A stretch of 64,000 nt of DNA from Ophiura sarsii (taxonomy: Eukaryota; Echinodermata; Ophiuroidea; Amphilepidida; Ophiuridae). The position numbers were made by a program, and so were the translations under genes. Shown in pieces: positions 59,601 to 64,000 of this stretch. The stretch spans positions 31,777,583 to 31,841,582 of the forward strand of contig CM069448.1 of assembly GCA_035610835.1 (NCBI GenBank), given 5' to 3'. Position 1 is the first letter of the stretch, and every line of letters begins with the position of its first letter. The notes beneath the pieces are model-generated. The model searched no databases. It was not told where the DNA came from and saw only the letters and a program-made list of their open reading frames with translations.

Positions 59601-61136
59601 TCTATGCATTATGTGTAAGTATAATGTTAGTTGTAGCAGGGCATATTGTATTCATATTAATTGAGCAAAGTGTATAGTCTTCTTATATATGGGGTGACAT
59701 GTGAAGTCATGCTGGGCATTTGATTGGCAGTTGCCATTGTTCTTTGTCCGGCGGTGTGCGCAAGCATCCTGTTTTGTTTTGAACCTGTGCTTTTAAAACT
59801 TGCGACAAAGCATTATAAAAGGCAATAAGGTATAGCGGACAGTCTTGTGGTCATATGCTGTTCCCTCAAGCATGTATCGACAGTCCAGTCCCTTCAACCG
59901 TTGCTTTTGTTGATAAACATTGCTGTCACCTCATCTATTTGCTGGTGAAATTGTAACATCAGAATGAGACCTAAATATATCTGAATTGTTAAGCATTTCT
60001 TTATCTATTTGCAATAAGAATACCATTCCGCAAACATGTTATAGATACAAGAGCTTGGCTCGCCAATCTAACATTTTGGTTACTATACATAGTTGGGTGT
60101 TGTCACTGCAGCCGGCAGAAGCGTCTGTGTACCCTGGTAGGTGCTGCTGGTGGTATTGAAGACAATTGACAATTTAGAAAATTACACTGCCATATATTGT
60201 TGTTGGTAAATAAGTAATTTTAGTTCAGAGAAATATCAATATCAATTGGCAAATTATTTGTTTTATCCTATTTATCCGGAATGCATTGCACCATCTCCCT
60301 GCACAATTTTGCACATACATAAATGCATTGCCTTTGTACAATTTTGCACTCCACACTAAATGCACTGCTTTGTACGCATCCATACATTTGCACTTTGCAC
60401 ACAGCTCTACAATTCTATTTGTAGAAGAGACAGTTGTTACTCAATCCAGGACAACTAGGAACTAGTCAGCTATATATAATTATTACTATCATTCTTACCC
60501 CACTCAACCATACTAAACCCAAAAACGTAAGAGCTTCTCCTTGCATTCGTTGTAGGGGTAGATCACATTTGCACTGATTACATTGATTCGTTACAATTGT
60601 TTGCATTTTTTCTTTCAGCTTTTAGTCAGGTAGTTTAAACTTGACTGTGTTGTAGAATTAAGATAATCTGTGCTATTATTCTAAAATTGGTATTTCATTT
60701 TGGTATTGTTTCATTTGCTATACTTCATTCATCTAACTCAGTGCAGTGATGTCATTGTGAATACCAATGATTGCACCTCATTATCTTGCGCGTGATTGTA
60801 ATGCCCTGGTATAATTACCCACCTAATTAAAGTTTAAAGTTGAATTCCAGCACTCGCATGTAAATCCTACTGTTTAGATTTAGATTTAGATGTTCAAACA
60901 AAGTTGAGCAGTGATATCACACAGGCACTGGTTCAATTCCTGATTTAAAACATGGTTAATTTATAGTCACAAGTATGGAACATATTTTGTTTATTTATAC
61001 CGTTCATACCAATTCCATCTGGCCTAACCTACATTAATTATCACAGGAAAAACTGCAACAAAACGAGGACATTTCCAGAAATACCAGACGTATAAGTATA
61101 ATGTAACAACTGTTACACTGGGTACACTCAGTAATG
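35533..61136 (+). CDS. NUP210: Nuclear pore membrane glycoprotein 210 (gp210), exons 1-17, 3' end beyond window
   Basis: Seventeen exons join in consistent phase to 2164 nt (about 721 codons), roughly the first 38% of a protein that is about 1890 residues in vertebrates. The N-terminus MAARFNRMLPILAVLFLQLF is a signal peptide. It is followed by KLNVPRIMLPYYAATAINFT and LEASDGCYRW, the gp210 opening. Other matched landmarks are SRPEVASVQP, KQGDRILVEGIRAGSAK, LNPSMDIY, KMRQGKIT, GGTGSYVWTSSTRNVATV and LSGGPQPWVLDPS. Sequons NFT, NGS and NVT fit glycosylation in the perinuclear lumen. In animals the protein anchors in the pore membrane by one C-terminal segment, which lies outside this window. 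All introns are GT-AG. The ATG at 35533 is chosen for its A(-3)/G(+4) context and family match; in-frame ATGs at 35485, 35488 and 35503 are possible. Confidence 0.97.
36030..36835. repeat. Scattered CAGTACGATACTGCGAATA motifs
   Basis: GCAGTACGATACTGCGAATT near 36030, TTCGCAGTACGG near 36069 and two tandem copies near 36725-36835 (CGTACTGCGAATAAGCTGGC type) surround the tandem repeat. Probably parts of one element. Confidence 0.55.
36170..36560 (+). repeat. Tandem ~110-130 bp repeat in NUP210 intron 1
   Basis: Three to four units with TTGGCGCCAAAATCGATTCT, TTTAAGAGGGGGTCTT and TACCCCCTCTCAA. Within a unit AAGAGGGGGT and ACCCCCTCT can pair as a stem. Confidence 0.85.
37110..37600 (+). repeat. 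TTTTCATATGCTTTTCAGCATG repeats in NUP210 intron 1
   Basis: About eight irregular copies of CATATGCTTTTCAGCATGTT with ACATTTTCATA spacers. The Phe/His/Met-rich frames across it are by-products. Confidence 0.88.
37804..38115 (-). pseudogene. LINE C-terminal zinc-knuckle fragment
   Basis: Minus strand reads KEHDTICDVCNEIDYIEHFF then YYC, a C-x2-C-x7-H-x4/5-C reverse-transcriptase-associated zinc motif, followed by VWTEVNNIV and a C-terminal tail ending FELQIRDL. The rest of the element is missing. Confidence 0.75.
38116..39379. other. Rest of NUP210 intron 1
   Basis: AT-rich, with a G run at 38317-38326. No gene or clear element ends recognised. Confidence 0.5.
39380..39513 (+). CDS. NUP210: NUP210 exon 2
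   Basis: 134 nt, phase 2 to 1. Encodes RSSRPEVASVQPM through TSVVFAEEEG. Acceptor TGATTAAG lacks a strong pyrimidine tract; donor G|GTGAGT. Confidence 0.93.
39885..40398. mobile_element. Possible miniature element with CCCGATTGGGCAAG / GCCCGATCGGGCAG motifs
   Basis: Self-complementary CCCGA...GGGC motifs lie near both ends of a ~500-bp stretch of intron 2, but matching termini and target duplications are not clear. Confidence 0.35.
40399..40560 (+). repeat. ~70-bp tandem duplication across the exon 3 acceptor
   Basis: TGATGTAATAATTGATTTCA...ATGCATGTA...TTGTACC.TCAGGTAGTGGTCAAATA is present twice (40400-40467 and 40468-40539). A third start, TGATGTAATAATTGAT, forms part of exon 3. The upstream copy has its own CATCAG|GTAGTGG acceptor. 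Confidence 0.92.
40518..40649 (+). CDS. NUP210: NUP210 exon 3
   Basis: 132 nt, phase 1 to 1. Encodes GSGQIIRCDVIIDIIE and TTTRVLYLGDSPEEFELRAL. Its acceptor and first bases lie in a local ~70-bp tandem duplication (40399-40560). Confidence 0.94.
40650..41726. other. NUP210 intron 3
   Basis: No element ends, tandem repeats or exons recognised. Confidence 0.5.
41727..41823 (+). CDS. NUP210: NUP210 exon 4
   Basis: 97 nt, phase 1 to 2. Encodes GNTFSTLEGLEFEWTLIS to AKTILR. Confidence 0.94.
42180..42920 (+). mobile_element. Two tandem copies of a SINE-like repeat
   Basis: CTAAGCCTATCTCCAAGCGC begins both copies (about 42180 and 42738). Both then read GGACGGTTTTTGATGACRTAATC...GTAGCTGA...GGTCCCC..ATCRATTCC. 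The last two parts look like degenerate pol III A and B boxes. Copy 1 is interrupted by the element 42208-42454; copy 2 shows the empty site. Confidence 0.65.
42208..42454. mobile_element. 247-bp inverted-repeat element inside SINE copy 1
   Basis: Ends (TG)ACCCGTCACATCAAAA and the complement of TTTTGACGCGACTGGTCA are imperfect inverted repeats. Flanks CATATGTG occur at 42200-42207 and 42455-42462. The neighbouring copy has GCGCATATGTGGACGG without an insert. The target duplication is 6-8 bp depending on where the terminus is placed. Confidence 0.85.
42968..43190. mobile_element. Palindromic dispersed element, copy 1
   Basis: TAGTTCAATCAGTTCAAAATTGGC at the left pairs loosely with GCCAATTTGG...AACTCTACTA at the right. 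The same element is at 62251-62487 (shared AATCCAAGCGTA, TTCATT.GCTGCTGTAA). Confidence 0.7.
43222..43372 (+). CDS. NUP210: NUP210 exon 5
   Basis: 151 nt, phase 2 to 0. Encodes IVTFDDMPYTSRQYI and SGKQGDRILVEGIRAGSAKV. A palindromic element ends about 30 bp before its acceptor. Confidence 0.95.
43373..44552. other. NUP210 intron 5
   Basis: No exon, tandem repeat or element end recognised. Confidence 0.5.
44553..44685 (+). CDS. NUP210: NUP210 exon 6
   Basis: 133 nt, phase 0 to 1. Encodes DVKPSIIRLIVIDHLMLNPS and VKYQVEKMRQGKIT. Confidence 0.95.
44762..45745 (-). pseudogene. LINE reverse transcriptase C-terminal remnant
   Basis: Minus strand reads MPLSHIQYCNIVWADSNN and RLQKAIFMYKFTNNMLP, then after a frame break LFKKSTAIHSYGTRSSNFYI and RRQGPLEWNGIDADI (to 45269). 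A 3' untranslated part probably runs to about 44762. It is inactive by frameshift and 5' truncation, and lies in NUP210 intron 6. Confidence 0.8.
46377..46505 (+). CDS. NUP210: NUP210 exon 7
   Basis: 129 nt, phase 1 to 1. Encodes VPMPSSQYRLVVQSTA to GVKLGSTEVKLTDR. Donor A|GTATCC is weaker than the others but gives the right phase for exon 8. A large dispersed element begins about 35 bp past it. Confidence 0.9.
46541..47446. mobile_element. Dispersed inverted-terminal element, full-length copy
   Basis: ATTAGGTATGAG...CCCGTGT at the left pairs with the complement of CGTGTCCCGCTCGCATGCCTAAT at the right; the flanks share AACT. Its interior matches 7443-8090 in reverse. CACGGGTCAT...ACGTGCGTG motifs occur at both subterminal regions. 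About 0.9 kb, no transposase. Confidence 0.7.
47447..48550. other. Rest of NUP210 intron 7
   Basis: A short direct repeat CATGTAGAGCTGAGGGACT occurs at about 48240-48282. Nothing else recognised. Confidence 0.5.
48551..48616 (+). CDS. NUP210: NUP210 exon 8
   Basis: 66 nt, phase 1 to 1. Encodes NIRDDVFSLPTAGIHVIEPK, then YLG, matching the family's STIYVVEPGYLG position. Confidence 0.93.
   Translation: MFEMMYSVFPQQVSMLLSQSI
48671..48913. mobile_element. AAAAACCCTGTTCTACGGGC-ended miniature element
   Basis: The left end AAAAACCCTGTTCTACGGGC pairs with CCCCTAGAACAGGGGTTTTT at the right. A partial second right end (GCCTGTAGAACAGGTATTTT) follows at about 48960. Related single ends are at 2850, 4645 and 54618. 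Confidence 0.72.
48990..50010. other. Rest of NUP210 intron 8
   Basis: No element ends or exons recognised. Confidence 0.5.
50011..50123 (+). CDS. NUP210: NUP210 exon 9
   Basis: 113 nt, phase 1 to 0. Encodes FVIFPGKNWVLQTGKLYEIQ then IEIFDRDSHKMFPADIP. Confidence 0.95.
50124..51468. other. NUP210 intron 9
   Basis: CAGTGGCATAGCCAGAGGGG near 50638 looks like a single hAT-type end without a clear partner. A TTA microsatellite lies at about 51014-51034. Confidence 0.5.
51469..51609 (+). CDS. NUP210: NUP210 exon 10
   Basis: 141 nt, phase 0. Encodes NIRIDTIFQDTYFEVIESTI then NGSHHYVRTKQAGITEINAA. Contains an NGS sequon. Confidence 0.95.
51853..52033 (+). repeat. ~31-bp tandem repeat in NUP210 intron 10
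   Basis: About six copies of TTTGTGTAAAATCACATAAT followed by TGAATGAATC-like spacers. Confidence 0.88.
52130..52270 (+). CDS. NUP210: NUP210 exon 11
   Basis: 141 nt, phase 0. Encodes DGVREQLVIPIKETQEAEIY and RPEVLAFPYQPAKPVIYQYT. Confidence 0.95.
52271..53398. other. NUP210 intron 11
   Basis: No clear element. GGGTTGCAAATGGGTGGAAA near 52557 and CTCCTGGGGTATTTGCAACC near 52909 form a possible inverted pair about 350 bp apart, suggesting an old miniature element. Confidence 0.45.
53399..53554 (+). CDS. NUP210: NUP210 exon 12
   Basis: 156 nt, phase 0. Encodes ATGGTGSYVWTSSTRNVATV, an Ig-like (BID2-type) strand pattern, then DNRNPAHFGLSK. NVT sequon present. Confidence 0.96.
53555..54485. 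other. NUP210 intron 12
   Basis: AAACAGGGCTCAAAATACAC (about 53828) and TTTTAACCCATGG...CTGAA with GCCCC-rich interior hint at a degraded miniature element. No coding exon besides the flanking ones. Confidence 0.4.
54486..54594 (+). CDS. NUP210: NUP210 exon 13
   Basis: 109 nt, phase 0 to 1. Encodes VYVLPPSDIAFLDSQVEALV, then LHLPLAAYAFLPK. Confidence 0.94.
54612..54870. mobile_element. Partial CCCTGTTCTACGGGC-family element
   Basis: The left end AAAAACCCTGTTCTACGGGC is intact; the right side has only CGACGGACCCTACCTG. A C run lies at 54750-54759. Confidence 0.55.
55178..55264 (+). CDS. NUP210: NUP210 exon 14
   Basis: 87 nt, phase 1 to 1. Encodes RNKIAYTDCREMPLRIEVAD, then SLIYEQVGG. The TDC corresponds to the SDC of vertebrate gp210. 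Confidence 0.93.
55587..55732 (+). CDS. NUP210: NUP210 exon 15
   Basis: 146 nt, phase 1 to 0. Encodes SSESVEGACMMIHIKALNAG and a TQLTVYY...AAITVAAYVALK strand pattern. Confidence 0.95.
55760..56220 (-). pseudogene. RTE-like LINE reverse transcriptase C-terminus
   Basis: Minus strand from 56220 reads LLYSCEALAITETLGSRIDA, LMRYCLGVHYPERLSNDNLY, RLRLVGHALRRP and TEWQRRVKALK, ending with a stop near 55801. This order (YS.E...L.....R.D...R..LR..LG, then R...GH..R) is the C-terminal signature of RTE/BovB-type LINE proteins. The copy is 5'-truncated but its remaining frame is open for about 139 codons, so it is fairly young. It lies in NUP210 intron 15, antisense. Confidence 0.85.
56230..57975. repeat. 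NUP210 intron 15 interior with a dispersed-repeat copy
   Basis: 56230-56540 matches the repeat at 31430-31680 and, in reverse, 9290-9350. The rest is AT-rich with nothing recognised. Confidence 0.5.
57976..58237. mobile_element. Palindromic miniature element before NUP210 exon 16
   Basis: CAGTGCGTCGCTATTCTGTC and complement of GACAGAGCAGCAACGCAGTG are inverted ends. Inside, TTGGGCAGT and ACATGTT motifs are repeated in both halves. Confidence 0.72.
58619..58790 (+). CDS. NUP210: NUP210 exon 16
   Basis: 172 nt, phase 0 to 1. Encodes PLDPEDIAVVTPAASKTFIL and SGGPQPWVLDPSHYFETI. It lies between two ~46-bp inverted copies of one sequence (58041-58086 and 59459-59505). Confidence 0.95.
59373..59612. 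mobile_element. Palindromic miniature element after NUP210 exon 16
   Basis: ACCCCGTACACACTA and TAGTGTGTACAGGGT are inverted ends, followed inward by TTCATTGAATG in both orientations. The middle carries a ~46-bp inverted copy of 58041-58086. Confidence 0.72.
59613..61046. other. Rest of NUP210 intron 16
   Basis: Near 60285-60400 several TTTGCAC/TGCATTGC-type short repeats occur. No gene or element ends recognised. Confidence 0.45.
61047..61136 (+). CDS. NUP210: NUP210 exon 17 (last in window)
   Basis: 90 nt, phase 1 to 1. Encodes RKTATKRGHFQKYQTYKYNV, then TTVTLGTLSN. It fits the poorly conserved loop after the LEPS segment in vertebrate gp210. The next exon was not found before 64000. Confidence 0.82.
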
Positions 61137-61375
61137 GTAAGATATATCAAATAAATTGATCAGTTATATTGTGTTGAATATTATGAGCCAATAAGCCTCT
61201 GCTTGGCTGATTTAACAAACTCTGCTTTCTTCTATTATACTTGTAATCAACAATACAGATAGAAAGTCATAGATAGGGAGGATATAGGAGTGATGTACAT
61301 GTATGCATTGATATCAGTGTTTTAATGTAAACCAAACTAGTAAGATTAAAGATAATCCTTCAGCCCTCCCTCTCC

Positions 61376-61681
61376 CAGTGACGTAGCTAGGTTTTTCATA
61401 TTTGGGGGGTGGGGGGGGGGGCAAGAAATAAAATTGAACCGACAAGACTTAACTAATTAAACAAATGTGTGTTATGCGCGGAAATCTGCTATTTCACACT
61501 ATATTTGCCATGATTAAAGGTACATTTCAGATTTTAAACAAGCTAAGAAACCCATCTGTTTTCGTGAGGCACATGCGCTAAAATTGATTTTCTTAGTGCT
61601 TTCGACCGTCATAATTCCATGATCCCTTGTCAAATGAACTGACAGTGGCAATCGACCAACCCCCCTAAGGCTACACCACTG
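61376..61681. mobile_element. hAT-type miniature element with perfect 8-bp target duplication
   Basis: CAGTGACGTAGCTAGG and CCTAAGGCTACACCACTG-like ends are imperfect inverted repeats, flanked by CCCTCTCC at 61368-61375 and 61682-61689. The interior shares TTGTCAAATGAACTGACAGT with the element at 11716-12143. A G run is at about 61406-61420. Confidence 0.88.
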
Positions 61682-62250
61682 CCCTCTCCCCAACTCAACC
61701 TTTCATCCGAGTGAGTTACCATCAGTCGCATTATCACCAGTAATCTCTGCAAAAAAACAAGAAATTTTCTTGATGAAATCTACCCTCCAAGATTCTGTTC
61801 AGGAACAGCCTCCAAAATATGCATAATTACAAACAAGATGCAAATTGTCCCAAAATCATTGCATATTGATAGATAATGGCATGTGTGTTTTATAGGATAG
61901 TTTCAGTTGTGCCCACACCCCCAAATGAATGTTTAAGTTGTAAAAATGATCTGACATGGCGTAAAAAGAGAATCAGGTGTACCCAAAGAAACAGTACTCA
62001 AACAGGCAACATTGAGAATCCAAGATTACAATTCCTTTGATCATAAAATGTATTAAATTAGAGGCAACTTTCGTACAACCTACAACCAAATACAGTTGTC
62101 TTTCATAAGACTCAAATAATGTGGGTATGCTTGCTAAGTGCAGTTGGCTATAAAATGCTAACCCCTCTTTAAATACTATTATAATAGAGTATATGCAATA
62201 AACCAACCACAGCGGTATAACAATTGATTCGGGCAACCATCGTGGAGGAA

Positions 62251-62487
62251 TAGGCTGTAGTTCAATCAGTTCCAAATTGGAGAGAAATATTCAGTTTTTA
62301 TCTATCCGCACGCAAAAGTAATCCAAGCGTATAAGTGAGATTTTAGCATACGCAAGCGTCGCACATACAATGACACTGCAACATTTCACAACATATTGCG
62401 CCATGCGAACGTTTTTTGCGCGTTGCTCTTCCAAATTCATTCGCTGCTGTAAACAGGTTTTGCCAATTTGGATCTGACTAAACTATA
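62251..62487. mobile_element. Palindromic dispersed element, copy 2
   Basis: Second copy of the 42968-43190 family: TAGTTCAATCAGTTCCAAAT at the left and TTTGCCAATTTGGATC...ACTATA at the right. Confidence 0.7.
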
Positions 62488-62843
62488 GTCTTATATTCAC
62501 TCCTTGTGCTCTGAACTGACCAAATCATATTGTTCTGTGGAATCGATCTTGGAGGTACAGTTCAAATGAGGATATAATGATGTAGTAATGCATACACTCA
62601 ATTCATCAATCGGCTTTTGAAAAAAGAAAAATATGCATACAACAAATTCAAAAAAATGTGGTGTCTCTGCTCTGATATTTGAAACAAATTATTGCATAGC
62701 TAATGGGAAATATTTAACATTGAATGATTTAATAAGTTGTTAACTATAGCCTAACTTTATCTCAAGAGTACATTTGATGACTTAGCATTCAAGTGGGTCA
62801 TGAAATTGATATTAAGGAGACTGTGTTGCAGCTTTCTGTAATA

Positions 62844-63323
62844 AACTGCTCAAAAAAGTTCGGAAATGGTTTTGAAATGCCAATTTGTGGAATACTTTGT
62901 GATCTATTCATATTTGTTTCATATATAAAAAAAAAGAAGCGATGTGTTCTTCTTTCCTAGGATACCCCATTGGTAGTGGGTCACTTGTTTTCGGTGTTTA
63001 GCCACTTGTTCGACAATGTGGGGAGGTCTCATTCAAAACGTGCCAAATTCACCACTATTTCGCGCTCAAAAGAACAACTCTGTCATCTTTTCAATGTAGT
63101 GTTACATTAAGAACTACAGTGTAGAGTGATACTCTTTTGAATTTTGAGCGCAAAATAGTGATGATTATGACACATTCAGATTGACCTCCCCATAATCTCA
63201 AGCAAGTGGCTAAGCACTGGAATAAGTGATTGCTACAAATGGGGTATCATTGGAAAGAGGAACACATGAAATATATGGAAAACCAGCAATTGAAAAAAAT
63301 GTCTAAATGTTTTTTGAGCAGTT
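62844..63323. mobile_element. TA-flanked palindromic element (AACTGCTCAAAAAA ends)
   Basis: AACTGCTCAAAAAA and TTTTTTGAGCAGTT are perfect inverted ends with TA on both sides. The inner halves pair over long stretches (GATACCCCATT / AATGGGGTATC; TTGAGCGCAAAATAGTG / CACTATTTCGCGCTCAA). The 480-bp element could fold as a near-complete hairpin, typical of Tc1/mariner-derived miniature elements. Confidence 0.88.
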
Positions 63324-63439
63324 TATATTCTCACTAAACATTTCATTGTTGATGCTTAACAAAAGCAACAAAAGCACTAGTTATCAAAAACTTGATCTCA
63401 ATATTTAGAAGACATAAATATCCATTAATATAAAAACTA

Positions 63440-63930
63440 AGTTTATCAATGCTAGACATGGGAATCGCCAGTATTTCTTAGTCGCCATATCGCTAGAAAA
63501 AATTATCGCGATAAACGAAAACGATGATAAAATATAAAAAACCTTTCATTTCACCAATTTTATCCTTCAAAAACATCGTTTTACTTGGTTTTCCTTCGGG
63601 CGAGTTTCCCTGTCGTAACTTCTGGAATTTTCGTTATAAATTTTTGATGGTTGCCATGAAGTACTGCAGACAACATGCTTTCACTATAGGTTTTCCGATT
63701 GTTGGCGATGCCCGGCAGCTTAGCGGTTCTTTTAATGTTATTTGTGTAGAGTGAATGGCTACTGGGGCAGTGATTGGGACTCAAATGTTGTGTGCGATTT
63801 ATTGAATATTATATTTTGATTGAACACTTGTTTCGTATACCAAAATATTGTGGCTTTGCAAATCATTATTGTGGTCGTGACTATACAAAATTATCCCGTC
63901 AAACGATAATACCATTATCGCGGGCAAGCC
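63440..63930. mobile_element. Possible degraded miniature element
   Basis: ATTATCGCGATAA near 63500 and ACGATAATACCATTATCGCG near 63905 suggest inverted ends, but boundaries are unclear. Confidence 0.35.
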
Positions 63931-64000
63931 TAATCAATGCATGAATTTAATTAACAAAAATATATATTGGCGATTCGTTTGGAATCCATATTTTACCAAA

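Overview
The window is animal nuclear DNA. It is AT-rich, has widely spaced exons joined by GT-AG introns, and is dense with short inverted-repeat elements, SINEs and fragments of non-LTR retrotransposons. The two genes and the transposon mix (a foldback/TU-like element, hAT- and TA-flanked miniature elements, RTE and jockey/CR1-like LINE remnants) suggest a marine invertebrate deuterostome such as an echinoderm or hemichordate. That placement is inference. No bacterial, viral or organellar gene was seen.

Two real genes lie head to head. On the minus strand (about 17860 down to 1930) is an orthologue of the A1CF/RBM47/RBM46 family. Six exons were assembled here with exact phase agreement: 447 codons covering three RRMs, an RG/Gly-rich linker and the start of the C-terminal region. 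The double-stranded RNA-binding end lies beyond the left edge or was not found. A TATA-like box sits about 105 bp before the start codon. On the plus strand from 35533 is the nuclear pore membrane glycoprotein gene NUP210 (gp210). Seventeen exons in consistent phase encode a signal peptide and about 721 residues of the lumenal domain. The rest, including the membrane segment, is beyond the right edge.

The roughly 17.8 kb between the start codons is repeat territory. It holds a G-rich 9-bp array near the A1CF-like promoter, divergent repeats (19.0-19.6 kb), and a very large 18-bp minisatellite (19.65-20.0, 24.5-31.4 and 34.0-34.3 kb). Splitting the minisatellite is a 3.6 kb foldback-type element whose long inverted ends carry 8 and 9 copies of a 23-bp repeat. 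Next to it is an 0.87 kb inverted-repeat element with its own target duplication. A LINE broken by two later insertions (31.7-33.9 kb) and a tRNA-derived SINE just upstream of NUP210 complete the interval.

Introns of both genes hold many miniature elements, some with perfect 8-bp or TA target duplications. Others are LINE fragments, tandem repeats, a duplicated splice acceptor before NUP210 exon 3, and a pair of inverted repeats enclosing NUP210 exon 16. I found no convincing new gene system. The most unusual items are the foldback element, the minisatellite with its internal higher-order duplications, the datable nested insertions, and the splice-site duplication.
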